This document shows positions 16,951 to 27,814 of a DNA stretch of 64,000 bases, one piece after another. Position 1 is the stretch's first letter. The number at the start of each line of letters is the position of its first letter. The position numbers were made by a program, and so were the translations under genes. This stretch comes from JAJRRS01 sp965230275 (GTDB taxonomy: Bacteria > Planctomycetota > Phycisphaerae > Phycisphaerales > Phycisphaeraceae). Below the pieces are notes generated by a model, which had not been told where the DNA came from, made no database searches, and saw only the letters and a list, made by a program, of their open reading frames with translations. The stretch spans positions 1,984,001 to 2,048,000 of the forward strand of contig CBDDKO010000002.1 in assembly GCA_965230275.1 (NCBI GenBank), in the 5' to 3' direction.

Positions 16951-18045
16951 GTGCAGCACGATCTCAGAGATTCTAGCCCCAATCCACCCTTGGCAAAGGC
17001 CATCGCGCTTCGCCTTCGCCGGCGGTGCGGGGTGGGTGACGGTGCGCACATCCTCGTCGCAGTCTCAGGCGGCGCGGATTCGGTGGCGCTGCTGCGGGCA
17101 CTGCACACATTGAAAGACCGGCGGCGTTGGAACCTGACGCTGACAGTGGGGCATGTGCAGCATCACTTGCGTGAAGATGACGCCGAGGCGGATGCGCGAT
17201 TTGTCGAGTCGCTGGCGGGCGGACTACAACTCCCCTACCGGCGGGCGGACCTGGACCTCTCAAGTGAGTCCGGCAACGTCGAGGCGGCGGCACGGCGGGA
17301 GCGGTACCGGGCTTTGACTCAGATGGCGCACAACTGCGGGGCGCAGTTCATCGCTACCGGCCATCACGGGGACGATCAACTCGAAACGCTGCTGATGCGC
17401 ATCCTCCGGGGCGCGGGGGTGAAGGGCATGTCGTGTATCGGGTGGAAGCGGAACCTAGGGACTGGGAACAGGGATCAGGGATCGGGGAAGACGGAGACTG
17501 ATACATCCGCCTCTTCCCGATCCCCGGTCCCCGATCCCCGAACCCTCACGCTCATCCGCCCGATGCTGGCGGTATCTCGCAGCGACATCCTCGATTACCT
17601 GCGATCCCTGAACCAAGCCTGGCGCGAGGACCACACCAACGCCGACCTGACGCGCTGGCGTGCCAGGCTGCGGGCGGAGGTGTTGCCGATCCTGGAGGAC
17701 ATCCGGCCGGGCGCGGGGCCCAAGGCCACACGGTTCACCGAACACATGCGCGATGTCAACCGGGTGCTGGATGATGCGATTGATCAGGCGTATGAACTTT
17801 TCGAGCATAAGGAAGATGCGTTATCACTGCCGCGGCAGGCCGGCCGAGAGGTGCGGGCGGTGGTGCTGTCAGGCTTGCTTCGGCGAGCGCTTATTGAAGC
17901 GGGCGTTCCCGGCGACAAGATGACCGCCAACCAGATCGCGGCGTTAACCAAAGCCGTTCGCGACCACGAGGGCGGCGAACGTGAGTTCACCTTCGCCGGC
18001 AACGTGCGCGTCACCGTCACACGGGATCAGGTTCGTATCGTCTGA
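16951..18045 (+). CDS. tilS: tRNA(Ile)-lysidine synthase TilS
   Basis: 364 residues. ILVAVSGGADSVALLRAL near residue 31 is the PP-loop ATP site, VGHVQHHLREDDAEADARFV follows, and FIATGHHGDDQLETLLMRILRG near residue 133 is diagnostic of TilS. The enzyme converts C34 of the CAU tRNA to lysidine so that it reads AUA. Residues about 169-200 are encoded by a GGGATC-word palindrome that interrupts the domain after MSCIGWKRN. The family normally has a short loop there, so this is an in-frame insertion. The frame starts with GTG or with the ATG region near 16951. A bidirectional terminator follows the stop. Confidence 0.92.
   Translation: MQHDLRDSSPNPPLAKAIALRLRRRCGVGDGAHILVAVSGGADSVALLRALHTLKDRRRWNLTLTVGHVQHHLREDDAEADARFVESLAGGLQLPYRRADLDLSSESGNVEAAARRERYRALTQMAHNCGAQFIATGHHGDDQLETLLMRILRGAGVKGMSCIGWKRNLGTGNRDQGSGKTETDTSASSRSPVPDPRTLTLIRPMLAVSRSDILDYLRSLNQAWREDHTNADLTRWRARLRAEVLPILEDIRPGAGPKATRFTEHMRDVNRVLDDAIDQAYELFEHKEDALSLPRQAGREVRAVVLSGLLRRALIEAGVPGDKMTANQIAALTKAVRDHEGGEREFTFAGNVRVTVTRDQVRIV
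17455..17555. repeat. In-frame palindromic repeat inside tilS
   Basis: The left arm has AACAGGGATCAGGGATCGGG and the right arm has TTCCCGATCCCCGG followed by CCCCGATCCCCG. They are built from the same GGGATC words and can pair as a long imperfect hairpin. The repeat keeps the tilS frame open and adds about 33 residues rich in Gly, Asp, Ser and Pro. Confidence 0.7.
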
Positions 18046-18052
18046 GCGCATT

Positions 18053-18084
18053 AAAAAGCCCACGGAATGAACCGTGGGCTTTGG
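18053..18084. terminator. Bidirectional intrinsic terminator between tilS and PPi-PFK
   Basis: A perfect 11-bp stem (AAAGCCCACGG at 18055-18065 and CCGTGGGCTTT at 18072-18082) with a 6-base loop. A-runs and T-runs on both sides suit termination of the two convergent genes. Confidence 0.85.
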
Positions 18085-18112
18085 TGTGTGCAATGGATGA
18101 CACCGATATGGC

Positions 18113-19318
18113 TTAGTCGATGAAGTCGACGGTGGGCAGTTCGCCGACGATCGGCTTGATGTAGTCCAGGAAGCTGGGGGCGATGTCGCAGCCGTCGATG
18201 ATGTACTTCGGGTCGAGCGTCTGGGTCTTCGCGGCGACGTCGGTGAGTTCGATCCGCTTGTACTCTGCCTTGTACGGGTCGTCGCTGACGCGCTGGATGG
18301 CGATCGAGCCGTCGATATCGCCGGACAGGGCACACTCGGCGGCGAACGCGCCGGACTCACGGGCCTCACGGGCGTCGGTCTCGGAAACGCAGCCGACGAA
18401 CGACCGCTGCAGGTAGCCGAACGTGTCGGCCCGGACGCGCAATTTGCTGCCGAGATTGTCCTTGATGAGTTTGACGGCGATGTCGCCGAGCGCCCCGGTG
18501 CCGGAGAGCTGGACGTTGCCGTGGGCGTCTTTCTCGACGTTCTCTGAGACCTTGGTGACCAGCGGGACGCCCTCGGCGTCGTGGACGCCTTCGCTCATGG
18601 CGACGAGGCATCGGCCGTACTTCTTGAAGACCCGGTCGACGTCGGCGACGAACTTCTCGGGATCGAGCGCGACTTCGGGGACGTAGATCAGGTGCGGCCC
18701 TTCGCCGTCGCGTGTCCTTGCCAGGACGCTGGCGGCGGTGAGGAAGCCGGCGTGTCGGCCCATGATGACGTTGATCTTGATGCCGGGCAGGGCGCGGTTG
18801 TCGAGGTTGTCGCCCATGAACGCCTGCGCGACGAACTTGGCGGCCGAGCCGAATCCGGGTGTGTGGTCGTTGTGCATAAGGTCGTTGTCGATCGTCTTGG
18901 GCACATGGAAGCAGCGCAGCTCGTAGTCGTCGGCCTTGGCCAGCTCGTTGACGATCCGGCAGGTGTCGGAGCTGTCGTTGCCGCCGATGTAGAAGAAGTA
19001 ACGGATGTTGTTCTTCTCGAAGTTCTTGAGGATCTTCTGGCAGTACTCGGCGTTGGGCTTGTCACGGCTGGAGCCGAGCGCGGACGAGGGGCTGTTGGCG
19101 ACGCGGTTGAGCTTGTCCTTGCTGATGTCGGTGAGGTCGATGTAGTCGTCCTTGATGATGCCGGCCACGGCGTGGTGGCAGCCCAGGACCTTGCCGATGC
19201 CGGGCTTGCCGATCATGGTTTCGGCGACACCGACCATGGACTGGTTGATGACCGCGGTGGGCCCGCCGGACTGACCGATCGCGACGTTGCCTTCGAGGAT
19301 GTTGGATGCACTTGCCAT
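18113..19318 (-). CDS. pfp: Pyrophosphate-dependent 6-phosphofructokinase
   Basis: 401 residues. NVAIGQSGGPTAVINQSMVG near the N-terminus, YFFYIGGNDSSDTCRI near residue 115 and VPKTIDNDLMHNDHTPGFGSA near residue 140 define the PFK fold. The GGNDS motif, with Asp where ATP-dependent enzymes have Gly, together with the following PKTIDND Lys, points to PPi use. The enzyme phosphorylates fructose 6-phosphate reversibly with pyrophosphate, in glycolysis or gluconeogenesis. The membrane pyrophosphatase at 24.7-27.1 kb fits a PPi-based energy economy. Confidence 0.9.
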   Translation of the reverse strand: MASASNILEGNVAIGQSGGPTAVINQSMVGVAETMIGKPGIGKVLGCHHAVAGIIKDDYIDLTDISKDKLNRVANSPSSALGSSRDKPNAEYCQKILKNFEKNNIRYFFYIGGNDSSDTCRIVNELAKADDYELRCFHVPKTIDNDLMHNDHTPGFGSAAKFVAQAFMGDNLDNRALPGIKINVIMGRHAGFLTAASVLARTRDGEGPHLIYVPEVALDPEKFVADVDRVFKKYGRCLVAMSEGVHDAEGVPLVTKVSENVEKDAHGNVQLSGTGALGDIAVKLIKDNLGSKLRVRADTFGYLQRSFVGCVSETDAREARESGAFAAECALSGDIDGSIAIQRVSDDPYKAEYKRIELTDVAAKTQTLDPKYIIDGCDIAPSFLDYIKPIVGELPTVDFID

Positions 19319-19495
19319 GATGGAGGGGCTCCGAATCGGGGTGTTTGGGGATGGATTGGGCCGGGCGGGACGTCACCCACGGCCGGCTGTCGGGGGGCCC
19401 CGGCTGCGGGATCACAGCCGAGAAGTGTATTTTAGATGATCGGGGATCAGAAGACAAAGTCGGTGCTTGGTCGTGTTAGCCCCGTGTGTAGAGCC

Positions 19496-20728
19496 TTAAC
19501 CGATCTCGGACAGGACCTGCTTGGCGAGTTTGAGCTCATCGCCTTCCAGCCGGGGCTGGGCCTCTGTGAGCAGCTCCTTGGCCCGCTGGCGCTGGTCTAG
19601 GTAGCGGGCGAAGATCAGGCCGAGGATCAGCTGGATGTGGTGCTTGTCGTGGTAGGCCTTGTACGCCCCGAGGAACAGCGTATAGGCCCGGGCGGACTCA
19701 TCGTACTTGCCGTCGGACATGAGCTGGTTGGCGATGTCGAGTTGGTGCTGCTGGCTCATGACCTGGTCCGGGTGGTCCTGGATCAGCTGCACGTAGAGCC
19801 CGGCGGCCTTAGGCAGGTCGTGGTCCGTCACCGCGGCGGTGATCTCGGACCGGGCCTGCATTAGTTGCTTCTCGTCCTCGGTAGGCTCCGGGGCTTGGCC
19901 TTTCGAGGGTGGCGCGCCCGGCTTGCCGTGGTCCCAGGGGCTGTAGCCATCGCCCGTCAGTTTCTTGAACTGGGCGCGTCGGCGGCGCTGCTCTAAGAGC
20001 GACAACATGTCGTACGGCTCACGCGGCAGGATGCGGATCAACAACAAGCCCATCCCGATCGTAAAACCGCAGGCGTAACCGGCCAAGTGTGCGAGGTAGG
20101 CGGTGCCTCCCGTGCCGCCGAGCTGGAACAGTATGTCTTGCGCCACCTGAAAGAGGATCAGGACGACGCTGGACACCTCGAACGCCCCGGGCACGATGAA
20201 CCAGTAGACGAGGTGTACCCGGGATAACGGAAACAGCGCCAGGTAAGCGCCGGTCACCGCGGCGACCGCGCCGCTTGCGCCAAGGACCGGATTGAACTTA
20301 AATGCACAATGAGCCAAGCCAGCAATCACCCCCCCGCCAAGATAGAAGAACAGGTACGCCACCTTGCCCAGCCTGTCCTCCACGCCGTTACCAAAGACGT
20401 ACAGGAACAGCATGTTCATGATCAGGTGCATCCAGCTGCTGTGCAGGAACTGGTACGTAAAGTACTGGAGTACGCTGCTATCGACCGGTGAATAAGGCCC
20501 GTCCGGCACCAGGTAATACTTTAATAACCACGGCACATTGCTTATCTCGCCCGCGCCAGGAATACTCTGAATACTGAAGTCTGCAGAAAGAAAATGGCTA
20601 ACAAGATGTACCTGTTGGGTGATGACAAATGTGTAAATAAAAACGATGATATTCAGCCCGATCAGCGCGTAGTTAACCCATGGCTTGTGCTTAAGGCTGC
20701 GGTCTGTGCCGGTGGGGAAAATGATCAT
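19496..20728 (-). CDS. Rhomboid-family intramembrane serine protease with C-terminal tail
   Basis: 410 residues. Six or seven membrane segments lie in residues 15-245. HLIMNMLFLYVFGNGVE is the rhomboid His/Asn segment, and the catalytic Ser lies in LGASGAVAAVTGAY near residue 150. The catalytic His is in YLAHLAGYACGF near residue 220. The C-terminal 150 residues are cytoplasmic and helical, with TPR-like spacing (RSEITAAVTDHDLPKAAGLY). The gene follows the zinc-ribbon membrane gene closely on the same strand, so the two may be co-transcribed. Confidence 0.88.
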   Translation of the reverse strand: MIIFPTGTDRSLKHKPWVNYALIGLNIIVFIYTFVITQQVHLVSHFLSADFSIQSIPGAGEISNVPWLLKYYLVPDGPYSPVDSSVLQYFTYQFLHSSWMHLIMNMLFLYVFGNGVEDRLGKVAYLFFYLGGGVIAGLAHCAFKFNPVLGASGAVAAVTGAYLALFPLSRVHLVYWFIVPGAFEVSSVVLILFQVAQDILFQLGGTGGTAYLAHLAGYACGFTIGMGLLLIRILPREPYDMLSLLEQRRRRAQFKKLTGDGYSPWDHGKPGAPPSKGQAPEPTEDEKQLMQARSEITAAVTDHDLPKAAGLYVQLIQDHPDQVMSQQHQLDIANQLMSDGKYDESARAYTLFLGAYKAYHDKHHIQLILGLIFARYLDQRQRAKELLTEAQPRLEGDELKLAKQVLSEIG

Positions 20729-20783
20729 GCTGGGGTTGGGTCACACGTTGAGGCGATTAATAGTTGGGAGCAGCAACGGGCCG

Positions 20784-22019
20784 TTACTCGACGGCAACGG
20801 CGGTAATGTTCCATTCCCGGATATCCCACAACGGGTTGACCGCTGTACGCGTGATTACCTCGATATAGTCGTCGATGTGCAGCGGCAGGTCCCACTGCAC
20901 ATACCAACGGCGTAACGCCACGCCGTCTTCACTCACCGCGGTGACAAGGACCATGATGCCCTGGGCTTGCCGATCCCAGTCGTTGACCACCACGATCTCG
21001 CCCATGGTGTCGGCGCCGGCGGAATGGGTCTTGATCGAGCAGTTGTCCATGAACTCGGCGGTCTCGATCCACTGTTTCACTTGAATCGACCAGGTCGGGG
21101 TCAGCGCGGTCGGATCGAGATTGGCCGGGATGGGGATCCGTAACATCATTGGATGCTCGGGGCTGACCAACGCAAACGGCGTGGTGGTCCGCGCTTTCTC
21201 GATGCCTTGCGGGTTGACCAGTGAGATAGTCACCTCGCCGTCAAGGATGACGCCGGGTCGCTCGCTGACGACCCGGCAGACCAGGTCGATGGCACCCGAC
21301 GCGCCGGGCTCAAGTTTCTGGACGGTGAGGTAGACATCCTCGTCTTGCTGCGCGACGGAGACAAACGGCTGATTGGGCTGCGCCCACGGGCTGTGTTCAA
21401 GAACATGCGACTCCAACAACGGCAAGCCCTGGAAGATCGGCCCCTCGTACACCGGCAGCGGGTCGGGCGGGTTGACGGGCTGTACCGGCAAGACAACCTG
21501 CGGCTTCTGCTGCAGGTAGAACCAGATGCCCACGCCAAAGCACGCAAGCACCAGGGCCGCGGCGACCGCCATGATGTAGCCCATACGTACGGCTTTTTGC
21601 TGCTTGGTCGGTGCCGGCCCGGGCTCGGGCTCCTCCGTCTGCCTGGTCGTGCCCGATGCGGGCAGCATCTGCGATGTGGGGACGGGCGTGACTTCCGACG
21701 GGATGATCGCCGGCGACGCCGGGGCGTCCGGCTCGGGGGCGATCGTGTCGTAGTCGTCGAACTTGCTGTCACGCTCACGCTGGGCCTCACGGCGCATCAG
21801 GTCGCTTAGCCCGTGCATCCCCCCGGGCATCGGGGCGCTGGCTTCCGGGCCCGCCTCCGTGCCCCGGGCGGGCTGCTGCGCCTGCGAGGGGACGTGCTTC
21901 ACATGCGCCGCATCGATCAGGCAACGCTGCTTACACGACCTGCACGACAGCACCGCACCGATCCGGACAAACGGCGTACTCACCACGGCATGACAAGATG
22001 GACACGTCACTTGGTACAT
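20784..22019 (-). CDS. Zinc-ribbon, single-TM protein of unknown function
   Basis: 411 residues from the ATG at 22019 (MYQVTCPSCHAVV). CPSC near residue 6 and CRSC near residue 27 form a zinc ribbon like those at the front of MJ0042/DUF3426-type proteins. A Pro/Glu-rich linker follows, then one membrane helix around residue 165 (MGYIMAVAAALVLACFGVG). The C-terminal 220 residues are predicted extracytoplasmic and beta-rich. The function is unknown. It is divergent from moaA with about 80 bases between the starts. Confidence 0.6.
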   Translation of the reverse strand: MYQVTCPSCHAVVSTPFVRIGAVLSCRSCKQRCLIDAAHVKHVPSQAQQPARGTEAGPEASAPMPGGMHGLSDLMRREAQRERDSKFDDYDTIAPEPDAPASPAIIPSEVTPVPTSQMLPASGTTRQTEEPEPGPAPTKQQKAVRMGYIMAVAAALVLACFGVGIWFYLQQKPQVVLPVQPVNPPDPLPVYEGPIFQGLPLLESHVLEHSPWAQPNQPFVSVAQQDEDVYLTVQKLEPGASGAIDLVCRVVSERPGVILDGEVTISLVNPQGIEKARTTTPFALVSPEHPMMLRIPIPANLDPTALTPTWSIQVKQWIETAEFMDNCSIKTHSAGADTMGEIVVVNDWDRQAQGIMVLVTAVSEDGVALRRWYVQWDLPLHIDDYIEVITRTAVNPLWDIREWNITAVAVE

Positions 22020-22101
22020 GTCTAGGCCCCCTACTCTAGCAACCGAGCAAGAATCCAACCAATACGCACCCCATTCACACCGACCGCCCTATAATGAAAC
22101 A

Positions 22102-23154
22102 ATGTCCACGGCGTTACCCATCCTCGACACCACCCCACAACGCCCGCGATACGCCAACGGCCCACGCAGCCTCCAGGCCATCAAACTGCTGCGCCTCTCC
22201 ATCACCGACCGCTGCAACCTCCGCTGCGTCTACTGCATGCCCGAGGACGGCGTCACCTTCTACGACCGCAAGGACCTGCTCTCGGCCGGGCAGATCATCA
22301 CCGCCGCGGCCGCGGCCCGGTCCATCGGCGTCGAACACTTCAAAATCACCGGCGGCGAACCCACCGTGCGCGGCGACCTGGTGCAGATCATCGACGGGCT
22401 CAAAGCCCTGGACCCCACCGACCTGTCGATGACGACCAACGGCGTCCTGCTGCCGGGCCTGGCGAAGGACCTCCGGCGGGCCGGGCTGGACCGGCTCACC
22501 ATCAGCTGGGACTCAATGCGCCCCGACGTCTTCCGCCAACTGACAGGTGGTCGTTGTGAACTGGATAATCTGACAAACGGCATCGACACCGCCACCGACG
22601 CCGGGTTCGAGAGGCTCAAGCTCAACGTCGTCGTGGTCGGCGGGATGAACGATACCGAGGTCGCCGACTTCGCCCGGCTCACGCTGGATCGGCCCTGGAC
22701 CGTCCGCTTCATCGAGTACATGCCGCTAGGCGACAGCAAGCTCCTCGCCGACGGATTGGATACCGCCAAGCTCTACACCGTGGACAACGCCATCGTCGCT
22801 CAGCGGATCGAAGATCAACTCGGCAAACTGACCCCGGCGGACCGGTCAGCCGAACCCGGCGTCGGCCCGGCCAACGTATTCAGACTACCCGGAGCAGTCG
22901 GCAAGATCGGCTTCATCTCCGCGATGAGCAAACCCTTCTGCGAATCCTGCAACCGCCTGCGGCTCACCGCCACCGGTCAGCTCCGCGCCTGCCTGTTCGA
23001 CGGCGGCGAGGTCGATGCATTACCCGCATTGCAATCACTAAGCCCCGGCGACGACCCGCAGCCCATCATCAACCTGATGGCCCAGTGCGTCGAACAAAAA
23101 CCCGAAACCCACTCCGCCCACGGCAACCGCCCCATGAGCCGACTCGGTGGGTAA
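22102..23154 (+). CDS. moaA: GTP 3',8-cyclase MoaA
   Basis: 350 residues from the ATG at 22102. LSITDRCNLRCVYCMPEDG carries the radical-SAM CxxxCxxC cluster near residue 35. FKITGGEPTVRGDL is the GGEP motif. The C-terminal CESCNRLRLTATGQLRACLF gives the second 4Fe-4S site. MoaA turns GTP into 3',8-cyclo-7,8-dihydro-GTP, the first step of molybdenum cofactor synthesis. The C-terminus lacks the usual terminal GG in the last two positions after a basic segment but does end SRLGG. Other moa genes are not adjacent. Confidence 0.95.
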   Translation: MSTALPILDTTPQRPRYANGPRSLQAIKLLRLSITDRCNLRCVYCMPEDGVTFYDRKDLLSAGQIITAAAAARSIGVEHFKITGGEPTVRGDLVQIIDGLKALDPTDLSMTTNGVLLPGLAKDLRRAGLDRLTISWDSMRPDVFRQLTGGRCELDNLTNGIDTATDAGFERLKLNVVVVGGMNDTEVADFARLTLDRPWTVRFIEYMPLGDSKLLADGLDTAKLYTVDNAIVAQRIEDQLGKLTPADRSAEPGVGPANVFRLPGAVGKIGFISAMSKPFCESCNRLRLTATGQLRACLFDGGEVDALPALQSLSPGDDPQPIINLMAQCVEQKPETHSAHGNRPMSRLGG

Positions 23155-23214
23155 ACCACCAGGCTGCGAAAGATGTACCTTTAGTTATCTTATCCCCTAT
23201 TCTTCGGGGTACTC

Positions 23215-23535
23215 ATGCCTAGCAAATACTATTCTTCGGGGTTCATATATCGCGCAATTGCCATTCTTCTTATGTCTGGTTTTGCGTTGATCCTTGCGAT
23301 AGGAACCATTTCAACAGGTCGCCTGTATCTTGTTGGTAGGTTTGGCGGTTTTACCTTTCGTAGCCCGCCCGCCCAAACCTTGGCATTGCTTGCGATACTT
23401 CTCGTCTGCTCATTTGTCTATCTTGGAGTATTTCCACTAAAAAATAGCGGTCATAATAAAGTAATATCTAAATTTACCCTTGCAGCCTCCATACTGCTGT
23501 TTATGTCTGCTTGGCTCGTTGAAAAAATGGTGTAG
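23215..23535 (+). CDS. Small three-TM membrane protein, unknown function
   Basis: 106 residues with three hydrophobic stretches (about 12-32, 58-75 and 85-103). Its AT-rich composition and codon use are unlike neighbouring genes. No family was recognised. It is possibly acquired. Confidence 0.5.
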   Translation: MPSKYYSSGFIYRAIAILLMSGFALILAIGTISTGRLYLVGRFGGFTFRSPPAQTLALLAILLVCSFVYLGVFPLKNSGHNKVISKFTLAASILLFMSAWLVEKMV

Positions 23536-23585
23536 AAATAGGAACAAGCATTACCCAGGTCTTTTTCTCTTTCGGTTCTGCAAAA

Positions 23586-23623
23586 CACAAAACCACCCCA
23601 CCGTGATGATAGGAGGGGTGGAA
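23586..23623 (-). terminator. Intrinsic terminator of the XRE gene
   Basis: On the minus strand, a 7-bp stem CCACCCC/GGGGTGG (arms at 23615-23621 and 23593-23599) is followed by a T-rich run. It lies about 40 bases after the stop of the gene at 23660. Confidence 0.7.
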
Positions 23624-23659
23624 TTAGATTGTATTACTGAAGACTGGCGTGGCGGAGTG

Positions 23660-24097
23660 CTATTCCATCTCTTCGAGCTGCCGCAGGGCTTCGCGGACGC
23701 CGAGTTTGCGGACGGCGGCGACGGCGGGGAGTTGGCTGCGACGCGGCTTGGTCTTTCCACGTTCCCATAAGTAAATCGTCTGGCCGGACACACCGACGAG
23801 CGCGGCGTAGTCGGCGGCGGACAGCCCCAGCTTCTGGCGGTGGCTGCGCAGGCCCTTGGCACTGAACCGGATGCCCTCGCCCGGCTCCTCAACCGATGAC
23901 ACCGCCTTGCCCTGCTTCGCCGCCTGCTTCTGCAGACGTGCGATCAGTTGCTGCTGCTGTTTGATCTGACGCTTCAGCTCCGCGATGTCCTTGCGGTGCT
24001 GGGTCGCGGCCTTGCGAAGGGCCGAGGTCTCTTGCCGGACCTCCTTGCGGGCGAGGCGGGCGATTTCACTTTTCATTACCTGGGCGAGATTAGCCAT
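23660..24097 (-). CDS. XRE-type DNA-binding protein with N-terminal coiled coil
   Basis: 145 residues. Residues 1-65 form a long charged helix (LARKEVRQETSALRKAATQ, then a Gln-rich stretch). Residues 80-125 are a Cro/C1 helix-turn-helix (LRSHRQKLGLSAADYAALVGVSG then TIYLWERGKTKPRR). It is probably a dimeric transcription regulator. It lies 22 bases downstream of rsfS on the same strand and is probably co-transcribed. Confidence 0.75.
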   Translation of the reverse strand: MANLAQVMKSEIARLARKEVRQETSALRKAATQHRKDIAELKRQIKQQQQLIARLQKQAAKQGKAVSSVEEPGEGIRFSAKGLRSHRQKLGLSAADYAALVGVSGQTIYLWERGKTKPRRSQLPAVAAVRKLGVREALRQLEEME

Positions 24098-24119
24098 ATC
24101 GATTGAATCTCCTTGTTAC

Positions 24120-24602
24120 TTAATCGCTTGTTACGGTTTCGCCGCCATCCCGACGCCAGTCGATCCGCGGCGCATCGCCCCAGAGCATTTCCAGGTCGTA
24201 GTGCGCCCGGGCGGTCGGCTCGAACAGGTGCACGATCGAATCGACGAAGTCCAGGACCAGCCAGGTCGAGTCGGCGTCGCGCTCCGAGCCGAAGCGCTCC
24301 AGCCCGTGCTCCTGTGCCAGGTCGTCGACCTGCCCGGCGACACCCTTGATCTGCCGGTCACTCGTGCCGGTGGCGATGAGGATGAAGTCCGTCAGGTCGT
24401 TGAGCCCCTGCACATCGAACAGCACGATGTCCTCGCAGTGCAGGTCCTTGAGCAGCTGCGCCGCCTCGATCATGTACGCACGCACGGCCTGCAAGCGCTC
24501 GGTCCCAGCGGGGGCCGGCTTCGGCCGATCAGTCAGGTGCAACGCACTGACGGTGGGGTCTTGTCGAGGTTCTGTGGGCATGGCGGGTCTGCGGCAATCC
24601 AT
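24120..24602 (-). CDS. rsfS: Ribosomal silencing factor RsfS
   Basis: 160 residues if the first ATG is used; an ATG at 24581 would give 153. LLKDLHCEDIVLFDVQGLNDLTDFILIATGTSDRQIKGVA and WLVLDFVDSIVHLFEPTARAHYDLEMLWGDAPRIDW cover the complete Iojap/RsfS domain. The protein binds L14 and blocks subunit joining under starvation. No nadD or rlmH gene, frequent neighbours elsewhere, is seen nearby. Confidence 0.93.
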   Translation of the reverse strand: MDCRRPAMPTEPRQDPTVSALHLTDRPKPAPAGTERLQAVRAYMIEAAQLLKDLHCEDIVLFDVQGLNDLTDFILIATGTSDRQIKGVAGQVDDLAQEHGLERFGSERDADSTWLVLDFVDSIVHLFEPTARAHYDLEMLWGDAPRIDWRRDGGETVTSD

Positions 24603-24614
24603 TCAACGGATGAT

Positions 24615-24648
24615 AAAAAACCCCCGACGGTAGTCCGCCGGGGGCAAA
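24615..24648 (-). terminator. Intrinsic terminator of the membrane pyrophosphatase gene
   Basis: On the minus strand, a 10-bp stem with one mismatch (24621-24630 with 24635-24644, TAGT-type loop) is followed by six Us. It is positioned about 45 bases after the hppA stop. Confidence 0.85.
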
Positions 24649-24689
24649 ATATTATAGCAGAAAAGGGCTGTTAACGTAAGCTCGGTCGA

Positions 24690-27095
<2,406 letters not shown>

Positions 27096-27303
27096 GGTTA
27101 GGTTTCCTTATAGAAAGCGGACACATTAAAAAACAACCGCTCCCCACTCGGGGACGGCCGTGACTCGGACCGGCAAGACCGATCCAGCTGGATTGACGTT
27201 TCGCAGACATTGATGCGGGGAGCATCGGCATACCCTGCTTCGGGTGATGAATCTAGGGGTAAGGTGGGAACCGGCTGGGCCGGCGACACCGGCGGGGGTG
27301 GAC

Positions 27304-27335
27304 AAAAAAATACCCCGCAAACTGCGGGGCAAAGG
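27304..27335 (-). terminator. Intrinsic terminator of rpsU
   Basis: On the minus strand, an 8-bp stem (CCCCGCA/TGCGGGG type, arms about 27313-27319 and 27323-27329) is followed by a run of seven Us. It lies directly after the rpsU stop. Confidence 0.85.
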
Positions 27336-27337
27336 GA

Positions 27338-27553
27338 TTACCTGGAAGGCCGACGAGAAGTCTGACCGGGGCCGCCCTGCTGACGCCGTTTGCTGCTTTT
27401 ACGCATGGCGCGCTGCTTTCGCTCGCTGGGCTTCTCGTAGTAGGCCCGCTTCTTGATATCCTTGGTCAGGCCTTCTTTTTCACACAGCTTCTTAAACCGA
27501 CGCAACATCTGCTCGGCCGACTCACCGCTGCGTGCCTTGATCCGTATCGCCAT
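27338..27553 (-). CDS. rpsU: 30S ribosomal protein S21
   Basis: 71 residues from the ATG at 27553 (MAIRIKARSGESAEQMLRRF). The upstream in-frame codon is only a TTG. KKLCEKEGLTKDIKKRAYYEKPSERK is the S21 signature, followed by a basic tail. S21 is a small-subunit protein near the anti-Shine-Dalgarno region of 16S rRNA and helps mRNA recruitment. It is monocistronic with its own terminator. Confidence 0.95.
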   Translation of the reverse strand: MAIRIKARSGESAEQMLRRFKKLCEKEGLTKDIKKRAYYEKPSERKQRAMRKSSKRRQQGGPGQTSRRPSR

Positions 27554-27814
27554 AGTCAACTCGCCTTTCGTGCCTTACATCACATTCGTTACATTCGTTT
27601 CGTATCGGTTGAGCCGAACATTTTGACAAACCACCGCTAAGTATGCAAATCGGTCGTTATCCCAATCCCAGCCCCCCCAAGCCGCCCGTTTAAAAAACGA
27701 CCTATCTGCATTTTATATAATTACTTACGGCCGCATGGCCCGGGCCGACTCCAGGCCATCGGACCGGCTACGATGGATGGGTCCTCGCCGGCTGATCGAT
27801 CAGGGAGCAGATAA

